Of a DNA stretch of 64,000 bases, positions 43,970 to 56,649 are shown in pieces. The translations under genes were made by a program, and so were the position numbers. A model generated the notes under the pieces. That model was not told where the DNA came from. It saw nothing but the letters and a program-made list of their open reading frames with translations, and ran no database searches. The stretch is from contig JBAMJR010000187.1 of assembly GCA_038501785.1 (NCBI GenBank), positions 1,246,501-1,310,500 on the forward strand. The letters are read 5' to 3'. This DNA is from Myoxocephalus aenaeus (taxonomy: Eukaryota; Chordata; Actinopteri; Perciformes; Cottidae). Numbering within the stretch: position 1 is the first letter of the stretch; every line of letters begins with the position of its first letter.

Positions 43970-45100
43970 AGGTTCAAAAAGCCAACATACAAAGACAAAC
44001 TGAGCTGTCCTTCGGCAGAGGAATGACACATTTGTATTGCTGAAGCTCTGCTCCCTGGCTCTTTGGAAGTTGCAGGTGACTAATCTTCACTTGTCAAACA
44101 GACAGGCTGACTTCTTTTAAAGCTAACACGTTGAAGGTCTCAGCTCATTCCGTTGACTTTTTTCCTGCAGAGTTCAGATATTGCTGACTTATCATGTCCC
44201 CTGTAGAGAAAATAACTACAGTATGATTCTTGTACTTTAAAAGCAGGGCTCTGCCTTAAGGGACAGAGTCTCTGAGTCACAGAGTAATCAAAGTCTTTGA
44301 AGGATATAATTAGTTGCTGCTGCAAATGCCAGGTTAAGTTGACATTGTGAGAAAAGACAGGGAAGCAGTTGAACCAATATGTACTGCAATTACACTTTGT
44401 AAATACTAACATAACATGTGGTTCTGTATATTGCTGCAAAATAATGACCCATAATAATGACTCATGAACATTTGGTGGTTCATATTTACCTGTTGCATGT
44501 GTTTTTCGGCACAAAAGTAATTTACTCAAGTTTGCTTCATTAACCTTTTTACCTCACACCACCACTCCTCCATTACATCACCAAACAGTACAAACACAAA
44601 ACTGACATTTTGGGGTGAAAGACGAAGGAGTGCAGAGAGGAACAGATGAATTGGCACCAGAACCAAAGGCACCAGAGGAACAGCAGGTCCCACACGCCCC
44701 AACTGGCTTTGTTCCTGCATCTTCTTTGCAACAATTTAAAAGCAGCTTGCACAAATTAGACCCATGGGATGAGAGAACAGTCCAACATGCAGCAAACTAC
44801 TGTCACTCAGACAGCCTTCTGCTGAGGAGAGCGAGGAAGGGGACACTGGATACACAACGTGCTCAAGCAGACGAATTGGCCACGAGGGACCAGATGTTTC
44901 TCTACAGTGTAGCCCCTTCTAACTAATATATGCCCTTGGAATTGCACTGCAGCATATACCTACATCCTGTTGTCTTCCCTTGAAACTTAATTATTTTCAA
45001 GGCGTGGTGGTTTTATCTTTTGTGGAGCATAGCAAGCATTTATAGGTGTGGATTAGATGCATTGTTTTCTGCTCCCAGTACCCGCTGAAGACAAGCGATG
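43970..45100. other. Intergenic, no gene recognised
   Basis: Unique-looking sequence. An open frame at 44615-44926 is Glu/Pro/Gln-rich at its start but shows no family resemblance, so I do not call it. Confidence 0.55.
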
Positions 45101-45117
45101 CAGTGGCTCTCGGTGTC

Positions 45118-45121
<4 letters not shown>

Positions 45122-45179
<58 letters not shown>
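45122..45179. repeat. (CA)n microsatellite
   Basis: An uninterrupted CA run of about 58 bp. Confidence 0.97.
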
Positions 45180-45181
<2 letters not shown>

Positions 45182-45542
45182 GGTACAGATGGTGACGAAT
45201 GGCGACATAAAAGAGACAGGAAGAGAGAGAGGAAGACATGCAGAGAGAGAAACATTTCACCATGGAAGGAACTTGGCGGCTCCCTCAACTTTGTAGAGCG
45301 CAGGTGTTGTGTTCACGATCGTGATCGAGTTAGGAATGCCACACATCAGTGCAGGCTGGCAAGACGAGCTGGCAGGTGTTGTCTATGGAGAGACGCGCTG
45401 GCAAGCACAAGGTGTCATATGTGGAGTGGATTGTTGGAACAGAATAAACCCTTATTCTGTCAGCCTTGTGATATTCATCATGGTTAGATCTACTGAACTC
45501 ATGCACCCGACATCTAAAAAAGCTGCACAAGAGCGCCAGAGG

Positions 45543-45545
<3 letters not shown>

Positions 45546-45616
<71 letters not shown>

Positions 45617-45638
45617 CGTGCGTGTGTGTGTGTGTACA
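45546..45638. repeat. (GT)n microsatellite with CGTG interruptions
   Basis: GT units are broken by GCGTGCGTG twice. It is complementary to the nearby CA runs at 45122 and 46602. Confidence 0.97.
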
Positions 45639-46600
45639 TTACTTCCGTACAGCGCTTCAGCATGTTATTGCTTAAATTGGATTCTCCACACGTATTAGTT
45701 ACACATTGTATTTATCCAATTAAGGGAATTAAACATACTTACTTCAGCAATGCTGCCCATCATTATGGACGTGAAAACACATGAATCATCAAGTGAACAA
45801 ACTACATTTTAAAAGTGGACTAGAAGGGTTTTGCACTATTCAGTATACTAAATTTCTATTGAAGAATTAAGTAGCAGATCTAGATAAATCTAGTGAGACA
45901 CTAGCGGAGATTTTGCAATTGAATAAAGCAGAAAATAAATTAATCACCACATTAGAAACATGCTTATTTTCCATTTTAAACAACCAGTTTGTTCTTTGCT
46001 CTTTGGAAGATACAACGTTTCAAAAGATGGTACAGGGAAAATGTTTCTTTCATTTCTTTTCTTTTCACTGCCATTGTCAAGGATGGCGTACAGTTTGTAA
46101 TAGCTGCCAATTACAGAGGCTTTTCATCCAGAAGGCAGCATCAAATGATTCGACTGTCAGCTTTTGTTGCTGGAGGCAGACAGGCAGACCAGCCTTGGGA
46201 GAAACTGAAGCTCACAGCAGCACTTTCTTTTTCTTGGAACGCCCATCCCTACTAGATAAACTGCGTTCCGAGTGATCGGTCAAACTTTGCAGCAATTACG
46301 ACCTCTTACAGGTAAAATAGGTGAAAGTATTTGCACTAAATAAGACAGACATTTTTTTTTCATTGTAGCAAACCAGCTCCATCGTCATCAGAGCAAAAAA
46401 TAAGCATGTGCTGTTTAAAACTGAACAGGCATGAGTGTTCGTTGATTTGAGAGGTCCTCACAAACACTACCTGTTTGTCAGTCTACTGTATCACCCTGTT
46501 GCCACCTAAGGGGACTTTCCTGAGCACTGTAGCTGCCCGCCTCCTGAGACCTAATAGACATAATAGATGCAGCATCAGAGCTTTGAAAAAAAGCTCTCAG

Positions 46601-46601
<1 letters not shown>

Positions 46602-46690
<89 letters not shown>
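46602..46690. repeat. (CA)n microsatellite
   Basis: An uninterrupted CA run of about 88 bp. Confidence 0.97.
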
Positions 46691-46692
<2 letters not shown>

Positions 46693-49600
46693 GTATGCAT
46701 ACACACAGACAGAGCACAGACGTAAAGGCAGCGAGGGACAAACGGTTCCTGCCTGGGAGGGGGTATATTTAGAGTCTTGCGTAATGTGCTTTTAACACAA
46801 CACAGAGTGGATGAATTTTTAATGCCAGGCAAGAGAGAGGGTGGGAGAGAGAGAGAAAAATGAATAAAGTTAAGTATTTAATCTGTGCTGTTGCTTAGGG
46901 GTGAGACAGAGATCTGAGAGCAGCCTATAAGCATCGGGCATGGCACACCGGATAGCCACCGATGTACCAGCTACGGATGAATGGGTCTGGAGAGAGGGGA
47001 TGGAAAGCAGGAAAGAGAGCAAAGTGAGGGAGGCAGAGAGAGAGGGATATTGTGAGATATGTAAGGCAAGAGGAAGAGAGCGCTTGCATGAATGAGCGAG
47101 CAGGAATAACTACGAGCCATGTCAACACTGTGCCGGGTAACCCGGGGGAAACAAAGAAGTGCACAGCACCGTGGTTTCTCTGCAAAGCCCTTACTCTCGG
47201 ATGTGAATGTTTACAATGCAAAGACATGTGCAGACATGTCTACCACACTGTTTAGCTGGCAGGGGTACTCTAGAAATCACTCATTGGCTAATAGAAATGT
47301 ATTTCTTCCACTATTTCTTTCTTTTATGTAATATTCATAACAGTCTCCCATCATAGGAAAAGCTGTGGAGAGTAAATACATCTGAATAAATAAGCTTAGT
47401 GGTGGTGGTCAACTTTTCCAATATTACAAAAAGGCAACAGAATGAGATACCAGAGACGACATATTATACATAAAGGGCAGCGCGATAAGGTGGTGTGCAG
47501 TGCAGATCACTCCCCCGGTAGGAGAAGGTTTGATTTATTGCTTTGTGGATTCAATGTTCATATTTAGTTGTTTTCACCCTCAAGACAGTTTCTGAACCAC
47601 AGTTTTGCCCACCCAATGTTTAAAAAAGCATATGCTCACAACCAAGTGATTAGCTACAAAACAGATGTTCAGTGCTAATGTGTTTTACAAATATAGAATC
47701 ATTTTGTGGAACCATAATTGTGATGCCCACCATTGTCGGCAAGGGAGCAGATTTTCTTATAGATGGTTTCTTTCAATAGTGCTTTCTTGAAATTGTTGTT
47801 ACTCTATATTTTTCTTATTCTCAACAAATCAACCATTCACTCAAACCATTATTCTGTCTTTCTGAGACTACCTTCTTGTCCTACTGTTTGGTCCTCAGTC
47901 TCCCTACTGAAGATGTAAAAATGTACAGCGTACAGCCTCATGCAACGTTGTGTCGGTGTTGGCTTTGCTTCTAGCTGCGGAGGAGACGCCGCTGGTACAG
48001 GTCGAAGGCGTCCGCGAAGGTGGATCTTGATCTGTCAGCGGCGAGCTGTTCACTGCCAGAGGCATCGCTAGAGTGAGCTGAAGGAGTTTCTGGTGAACCT
48101 GCATGATTTCATCTGATTTTGCCAGAATCTGACCTGGTGGCGCCGATGACAAGAACTATACAGAAATAGCCATTCTTCTCGCTGATGGTCTTGTTTACGC
48201 ATGTAGGTCATATGGCATCACTATTCAAAATGAGACTGTTCCATAACAAGTTAAAAGTCAACCAAAAGCAGCCCACTGCTACATCACTGAATTCAATTAT
48301 CATACCAGAGAGCTGCCTCATTTCCTTTAGCTGAACTTTTCCTGCAATGATAGGCTTTCAAAAACTTGCCAAATTGCTTGAGTTACAAGCTCCAGGGACG
48401 GAGCATGCAATTACACTAAACACTTCTTCAGGGTTAGGCTAGCTGATTGACATAATGACTCACTTACATACAGTATTTCATACTCTGATACCAAAATAGA
48501 CCAAGATTTCAGACGTACATTTGCAACACCTTTCCCTGCTGCTGGCTTGTAAACAAAAAAATGACATACAAAATATTTGAAACATCTTGAGATGTCTTGG
48601 AAACACCTGCCTTTAAAACCAGCTGGCTAGGCAAGTCCCACTGGGAGCTTCATCGCCTTCTTCTCGACTCACATGATTTTACTCTCAGCCTTACTGCTTT
48701 CTTTGCCAGAATACTACTTGAGAGACAACAAGATGACAGAAAACATACCGCAGAGACTGCTTGGCCTTTGCTAGTGTTTGCCTAAAAACATTATGTCACT
48801 GAAATGCATGTGAAATAGCCTCTATACTCTCTACGAGCCCAGAGTGTTTGGTGCTGGTGGCATCTGGAAATGACAGATGGCCGATGAGAAACTGAAGAAG
48901 GAAATCTTTAAGGGCAGAGGATTGGAAAACAACCAGGATCAGCTGACGTGTAGCTCACTGCTGCTAATCCTGCCTGTATGGTCAAAGAGGAAGAATAATG
49001 GTGATGGTCAGATTGCATCAGCTACGGGTGACAAGGAAATAACTTCAGCGCAGGCTGCAGCAATGAATAAGGAAAAGGTCAAACGAGGTGCACCACATTC
49101 AATCATTCTTTCAGATGCACTGTATAGCAGTTACCCTCTTTTCACCTCTTATATTACTGTTTGTCATGAAGGGTTTCTCTCTCTCAATAACAGTATATTT
49201 ACCTGCAACTTATGGCCAAAAAAACATTCTTTTAATTAAACAGTTTTCACACAGTGGAACATAATGGTTTTCATCTAAAGATAGTATGTTAGAAAATCAC
49301 TCAGAGGGATTTTGTTCCTTATTGATACTCTGATTCTGACTTTCTGTCCTAATTAACATTTCATTTAGACTAGGCACAAATGGCCAAAGAAAAAATCTTG
49401 AATTGTGTGTAATAATAAACTGATAATTAAATTAAATCTCTTTTTCTGGTAGAGAAGTGGACCGCGTGGCAAAAATATGTCTGAAGCGTTGTTTTCTTAA
49501 GGTCAAGAATGAACGTTGAACTTCAGCTTGGCAAATTGGACGAGAAATTCTATACATCTGAAAATCTACAATTCCATGACAATTTGGCGAACTCCATCTG

Positions 49601-51310
49601 TTAATGAAGATCATGTGATATGATCAAAAGCTCCAGAACAGCTACTGAATTGACCTTGTGATAAGATTGTTTTCAAAACTCTTTCTCCCCAAGTAAATTA
49701 ATCACATGTGGAGCACCATTTCACTGTTGCATAATTTAATTTCTGGTAATTTCACATGATATATATGTTATTTTCATTATTGCACATGTTAAATGTAAAA
49801 TATCACATATGAAAGCAACAATTTCCCATGTAATGAGTTCATATTGTAGGGACCTAGAGAGTTGGACAATACACATTTGAAAGCACATCGTTTTTTTTCA
49901 AGACCATACGTGTGTATTTTATTGTGCCCTCTTTCTACTGTGACTATACTGGGACGAATACTCATGAAATAACATACACACAATTAATCCACTAAACAAT
50001 AATTGCCATACTCATCTTCTTAAGGTGGCCTGTTCAAATTATAATTTTCATTATAAATCAATCTGCTGATACAATTTTTTGCCTCATTCTTTCATTTAAG
50101 ATATAACAGAAAGTAGAGAAAAAGAGCCCAACAAAGATTTTAAATATATAATCATTTAATCTTGAGAGGCTCGAATCAGAGAATGTAGCGTCCTATAATG
50201 TTAAAAAAGAGCCGAATAAAATTTGCATTCCTCATATCTTTATTCCTCAAAAAAGTTCCACCATCCTTCTCTAGCTGTCCCATTCAGCTGTGGCAGCGTT
50301 ATCCTGGAGCATCAAACATGTTTGTGTACACACTCAGGGGGCATCTCTTCATGCTGACTTTGCTGATAGTTGAAATAAATTCAGAGGCCCATCAGTCAGA
50401 GAGGTAGGAGTCATCTTTCGTCCTCCACAGTTTCACACTGAGGCTATAAACTGATCTCTGTCACAGGAGAAACAAAGCAGCCGAATCACACAGTACAAAA
50501 GCAGCTGCAGCATGTACAGGAGCAGGATTATTGCCACAGTGGAGCTTTCTATTGGGATATTATTCTGAGAGTATTCTCGAAGCTGAAGCGCCAGATGTGC
50601 TGGTGTGATTTCCTGTTGGTTTTCCAATCTCTGTAATGCTTCATATGATGGAGATAGAGAGAGGAAAGAGGGGAGAACAACACAGTATAAACACATACGA
50701 CTGTTGGCTCTTACTATACGTGATATTAGGTGCTATATTTTTCTGTCACATGGTCAAATTGACCTACTAAAGGAAACATCAAAGTCACCCTTAAACAGCA
50801 GCAGCCTCTTAACTTTGTCCCTTCCTCTCTCTTACAGATAAGTTGTGATTGATGGAGCCCAGAGGTGTTTGAGCTGCCATCTGGGCTCATCTGGCCCATG
50901 ACGGCCCTGAGGCGGTGGCTGTCACCGACAGAGCAGACCTCCTGCTCCCGGTCGTGGTTTCCGTTGGGCGGAGGCCGGCTAATGAGGAAGTTATCAGATC
51001 AGAGTCTTCAGCCTGACACAAGACTGGCCGCCAGCACAACTGATTTGACCTTTTTCCTTCTGCTCTCAAGATGAACGACCAGGAGCTTCATGCAATATAG
51101 TCACAGGAGGTGGGGGGGTCACAGATAACGTGCATCACATCTAGTGAATAACTTTAGGGATGAATAAGAGAAGGTAATGTGATTCAATGTGACACAATTC
51201 AATTTAAAAGCATCTGGGTCATAGTGTCCATTTTTAGTTTACCTCTAAATTTAAAATGGTCAAAATGGTCAAAAACTTTAACGCTATTATTTTTCATACT
51301 ACATTAAAGG
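46691..51310. other. Intergenic, no gene recognised
   Basis: Purine-rich GAGAGA patches occur at 46830-47050. A GC-richer patch at 47960-48150 has an 82-codon open frame on the - strand with no firm match. The rest is AT-rich unique-looking sequence; 50800-51070 is less AT-rich and might be regulatory. Confidence 0.5.
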
Positions 51311-51334
51311 AGCAATAGATGCTGATGTTCGGCA

Positions 51335-51790
51335 TATATATAAGGTGTATCATGTTCACAATCTTAGTTAGCATGCTAACATTAGCTAATTAGAACTAAA
51401 CACAAAGCAGAGGCTGATGGGAATGTCATCAATTATGCTGGTATTTGATCTTCAAATAAAGTATTGAACAAATTACAATTTGACCTGATGATGCACTCGA
51501 GGAAAAGTAAGGGGGTTCACCAAAATTACTTCAGTTCATCCTGACTGGGTTAAATATCTGAACCAAATTTCATGGCAATCCGTCAAATAAATGTACAGAT
51601 ACTTAAAAAAAGAGAAATGTCAGGGGACTACCAAAGTCATGAATGATGAGAATGTTTGTACAAAATGTCCATTAATAGTTGTTGAGACATTTAGTCTCTA
51701 GAATAAAGTGGCGGAGAGATCAGCCAACAGACAAACATTGCATCCCCTAAAATCTATGTACTGCTGCGGATGACAAGAGCTTTTTGTTGT
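51335..51790. repeat. Dispersed teleost repeat
   Basis: The motif order is TTAGTTAGCATGCTAACATT, GCTAATTAGAACTAAACAC, GAGGCTGATGGGAATGTCAT, GGTATTTGATC, TTTGACCTGATGATG, CCAAATTTCATGGCAATCCG, TAGTTGTTGAGACATTTAGT and AAAGTGGCGGAGAGATC. I recognise this as a very common fish repeat. The class (probably a non-autonomous DNA element) is not certain. Confidence 0.75.
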
Positions 51791-54700
51791 TGAAATGGGT
51801 AATTTAATAGAACAAAGCCTGTGATTTGCACACTTATGAACTCTTTCTTTAATAGAAAAGTGTTAATGTGGCACGTAGTGTGAAGTGATTAAAAGTGCTG
51901 CTGTTATTTGGAAAAAAAATGCTCTGAATCAGTGACAGAGCCACTTAGGCACTGCCCTCAATCCGCCTCCTTGGTGATGGGTAATTGTAGTGTTAGCCTA
52001 CGCGTGGCTACCTCACACTGTCTTACGCTGAAAACAGTGTTGCTGCCTTTAGAAGTCAGGGCCCAAACTAACTGCAAAAAATAGCTCTGATTGCCGTTTA
52101 TGCACTGCTGAACATTTGCTTGACAGGGCAAAGTTACGACAGATAATAACTAAGCAACAACAGAGAGACATCTGTTTTACCCTTAGTCCGGAGATGACAG
52201 TGAAAATCAGTGCCACCCACGGTGATTTAGATAATGAGGAATGGAAAAGCTGCATTTTCAGAGCAAAAAAAACATTGCATTTAAACATAAACTTACACCA
52301 CCGGCTCTGCAGAAAAGCATAATTTTCTCCCACTGGAGACCCGAGAGCAAATTGTCTTTGTTTACTGTTTTATGCTAATACACCAACATAATTATAACCA
52401 TTATGATGAAAGAGATGTGTCTATAAACTGAAACTAATTTTAACTTTGAATTGTCATCTCCAAAACAGAGCCATTCTATCATTTTGAAGGCCTTATGTGG
52501 GCCATTAGTATGCACAATGAGGTGTACTTCATCTTCGCACACAGGGAGCAAATTAACTTCAAGGGCTGGCACTGTAGTGGTGTTGTGTAATGTTGGACTA
52601 TCAGGGTAGCTGTTGTTTTTCTGTGGTTAGTTTGCATGCATCTAGGGACAGTAAGGCTGTAAACATCACATGACATAATATTCATGTATTTTTCCCTCTA
52701 TCCAGTCTGTTATGTGGGCAGAGAGACAACATAAAGTCCATCTATTGCTATTTCCAAAATGCCATTTCGGGCAGCGACATTCACAGAGCATCTATATGCT
52801 GCAAACATGTTTGAGAAGATGACAGATTAATGTCCTCGGTGACAGCTAATTTGGCTGTGTGGGAGTGAGAGGGAGCTGCCGGAGTGTTTATTTCCCTCAG
52901 AAAAATCAACCTATCTGATCTTGGGTGGGATGGAGAGTCGTTTTCCAGCGTGAATGTTCTTCCTCGCTGAGAATAACGGCTGTCATAGGCTGCACAAGAT
53001 CACTGCCTCCTATTTCCACAGGATGCCTTTCTAAATTGAGATTAGTCACAAAGGTCGTGCTGTTACTAAATGTATGAATTCAACAGCTTTTTGCAGGCAA
53101 CTTAATGAACCTAGCAGCCTTGAATTAATATGTATGCAAGAAACAAAGACACAGTAAGATATGCACAGACATATAAAGAGTTGATCCAACAGCATTAAGG
53201 CTGGTAGCCTCCACAATGTGGTGTGTTATTTTGGTACCCGCAATTAATTAGTAAAATTAGTGAAAGTCTCTTTTATTCAGTTAAATTATTCAGTCTGAAT
53301 AAATTGTGGTGAGATAATGGGAGAGCTTGCTAATCCAATAAAATGTGTACTTGCATCAGTTAATCTTGTTTTGACGTTTATGAATGTAAGGTTGTAAGTG
53401 TATGTGTTGCATCATCAAATGATAAAAAGTTGTGGATATTTCATTTCACTTTCTATTATGCTATGACAAGCAAAAATGTACATACTGCGAGGGATTTTCA
53501 AATTATTCTTTGATTAATAAATGCAATGTGAGATCTAAATAAGTCGTGCTTTCTTTATTGTCTTTGGTGTCAAACGCAGCATTAGTAGAAGAGCAATGAC
53601 CAACCTTTTCCCCTAATTGTGAATTCAATTAACATCTTCTGCGCGTGTGACAAGCTGAAATGCTCAACAGGTTTCAATTATAATCCAACATCATCAATGT
53701 AATAACATAGCAGCAGCCTTCAGCATGAGCCTGTCCAGCGCCCAGAGGTAATAAAAAAGGTGAACAGCGGCATTATTGTACTTGTTTGAAGCACTGAATC
53801 TGTGAATCGCTGTGTCCCTTGACAATTTGAGTGGCTGTCACATTTATTAACACTTCACACAAAGCCCAGTGTTGTTGCTGCCTCAGGTGAGTAGCTGACC
53901 ATATGAAACAGAGTGAAAGCCTCAGAGAGAATCTAAAAGAGGAATTGACAGGAAGACGGCCAAAAGAGCCAAGAAAACAATTGTATTCGTATAGCATTGA
54001 AACAAAATTGATGTCTCATTCATATTCATAGTGTTTTGATTTAATTTGATATTGAATGCCTGGTACATTAATCCACATTTTCATATAAACCATGGGTCTA
54101 ATGACTACATGTAATGTGAAATTAATCACTTGTAGTAATGAACCCAGAGAGAATTATCATCAACTGCGCCGCTCCCCTGCTCTATGGTGCATTTTACCTT
54201 CTTGCAGCTTATTGTTTTGGTTCCACGGCCCACAACTTTATTATTTTGGTTCACTCTCACAGCTCTAACAACCTACAATACGTTATCTGCCCAGAAGCAA
54301 ATGGGCGACAGATGAAGTTAGAAAGCTGGTGATCATAGCGGAGCATCTAGCAGAATAAGAGCAAGAGTTGGTTGAGACCAAAAACAGAGCTAAAAGTATT
54401 TTGAATATCGGACTTTAACAGTCACGACGTTGCACTGTGTCTGCTGGATTTATAAATAGGCAGTTGTTTGCTGACATGTTTGTCAAGTATTAATACCATC
54501 TTAAAGAAAAAGTAGTGAGCATAATTTCTAAATTAATTTTCATTGAAAAGAAATAATTAAATCCTCTTTTCTCTTCTGGCATCTAATTTCATAATCATTG
54601 CCCAAAACTGATGAAAGTCAAAGATAATCACCTATGCAACTGCTATTTTTCAGACCACTGGTTCAGACCTCTTCACCTCGACTGGAAGAGGCTGCGGACA

Positions 54701-55840
54701 TTGTGAAGGTGATGAGAGAGGAGCATCTGATCCATGCAGCCTTTCCCTCTGTCTCCGTGAGCAGATGGTGAATTGGATCAGTGCCTTTAGATTGGCTGCT
54801 ATCTTCTCATCTGTGTCCTGTCTGAGGCAATCAGCTGCCTCTTGGACAGTAAACATATTGATTACAGGTGGCACTGATCTCTAAACAGCCAAGCTCAGGC
54901 ATCTGGGGCTCAGTGGTAGAAAGCAAGAACACAAGGAGCTCACTGCTTTTCTACCAGACAATAATATCCAGATGTATAGCTCACATCAAGTGAGTCTTTA
55001 ACAGTACTGGGGAAGTAAATGACCTTCAGCTTCTGCCTTTGCCTTTGTTGAAGAAAAGGTGTGAACAGGATGTTAATGCTGCAAGGCTCACTAAATACAG
55101 GATGCCAATTGCCTGGAAACTAGGTAACAAGTTTAATTAACGTCAGAGTACATGACGGATACACACATGCACATACAAACGCACACCAATTAGTCACAGA
55201 GTGCTTCCTGATTGATAAATCAATCATGGAGATCCTCTCTACATGAGTGATCAGATCTACAGGTGTTCTGTTTTCAAGTGTCCTGAGCTGTGTAGGAGGT
55301 TTTCTTCCCTCATTAGATCCGTGATTACACTGGGTGGCCTCCTCTATTGTACTTGGTTTTTAATTATCTTTCCATATTCTGAGGAATGATTAAGAACTGT
55401 TGTCCACAGCACTTAATCAGCATTGAGAAAATGCATGTCACTGACAAAATGAAGATGTCTAATCAATCAGTCAAAGCGTTTGTGTTGATCGAGACCATCT
55501 TTTTCGAAAAATGTACTGACATACAAAACATACCCACTTAATGTCTGTGTAAGCTATCTGACTTACAATATGATGGCACCAAAGATATTGATTTTCTCTA
55601 TTACAAGGTCAATTTTAACAGCAGTGTATTAACTGTTTGTGGATGGTCATATGTCTCTTTCAGACTCAATTTATGTATTCAAAATAAAGCTATTTGAAAC
55701 AATGAGGAGTGGAGCTTCCAACACCTAAATTCATGGCATCTGCATCTACAGAGCAACGACCAGATCACAGATATATAAATTGAAAATAAATTGTATTTTT
55801 ACGAAGACGTCAATGAAGAAATGAAGGTTAACCTATTTCT
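51791..55840. other. Intergenic, no gene recognised
   Basis: Long AT-rich unique-looking sequence with many TAATTA-type and ATTTGCAT-like words, as is common in developmental gene deserts. No reading frame, RNA gene or clear repeat is recognised. Confidence 0.55.
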
Positions 55841-55854
55841 ATAAGCACAGATAG

Positions 55855-56640
55855 AGCCCTCTACTGGACTCTATGGGGCTGCCGTTGGGGCTGCTGCAAA
55901 TGCGACATCTGCAGAGGTGGTTTGCAAGCCTCCACTTGGATGCCAAGCAGCGCAAGTGGCGCTTGGTTACCATTCCCACTACTGTAGACTCAACACCTGT
56001 TGAAAAAAGGTTAGGCAAAGAGAAGGATTTGTTCGCCAAACGACGCAACATCCTCTGTCGACTATGATTCTCCCTGGAACAGCAGGATGATCCGACCCTT
56101 GGGGTAGACACATCTGCACACCTGTCATGACCAAGAAAGCTGCTTTACACCTTTCCACCGCCCCGCCTCTCTCTTGCCTGTAACAAGTGGTCAGTGTTCC
56201 AAAGCTGGTGCGAGGAAAGGAGGTTAGATTCCCTGTCCTGTGCGGTTGGTTCTAGTCTCTCTTCTTTTTTTGTGTTTGGTGGATAAAGTCATGTCTCATG
56301 TCACTGTTCAAGTTAAAGTATGTGCAGTGGCCATTTCATCCTGCCACAAGGATTTTGATTGCAGGGGGTTAGGAGGCAATGCCAGTGGAGCTCAAGGACC
56401 TGGTAAAAGGTCCCTTGAGCCTCTGTAGCGCTTCTCTCTGAAAGCGTTGTCCTTCAAGACAGCTTTGAAAATGCTAAGAGAGAACGCAAGCTAACCGCCC
56501 TGTCACTGCACCATATTTGCTCGTTGCTTTGTGGTGACCGTAGCCTGGCTGCACTCGGTAGGGCTTCACCCGGACCAAATAGTCCTATACCGACCTATAG
56601 TCAGGCGTGGAGAGACCCTCCCACTTTAGGTCCGTCTCAT
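55855..56640 (+). mobile_element. DIRS-type retrotransposon remnant (reverse transcriptase end plus tyrosine recombinase)
   Basis: In broken + frames, LPLGLLQMRHLQRWFASLHL (from about 55876) resembles the conserved PLGLLHMRPLQRW segment of DIRS reverse transcriptases. About 250 bp on, pieces resembling the DIRS tyrosine recombinase follow in the expected order: NKWSVFQSWCEERR near 56180, VKVCAVAISSCHKDFD near 56308, and an SFENAKRERKLTALSLH-like segment near 56465-56515. Stops and frameshifts interrupt all parts, so the element is dead. DIRS elements integrate by tyrosine recombinase, so no target duplication is expected. Identification is by motif memory. Confidence 0.6.
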
Positions 56641-56649
56641 CTAACTTGT

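Noticed and set aside
44615..44926. 103-aa + strand open frame (starts MKDEGVQRGTDEL)
   Set aside because: No domain or family resemblance, no splice or promoter context, and unremarkable codon use.
55839..56111. 90-aa - strand open frame
   Set aside because: It is antisense to the DIRS-like fragment on the + strand and has no recognisable features.
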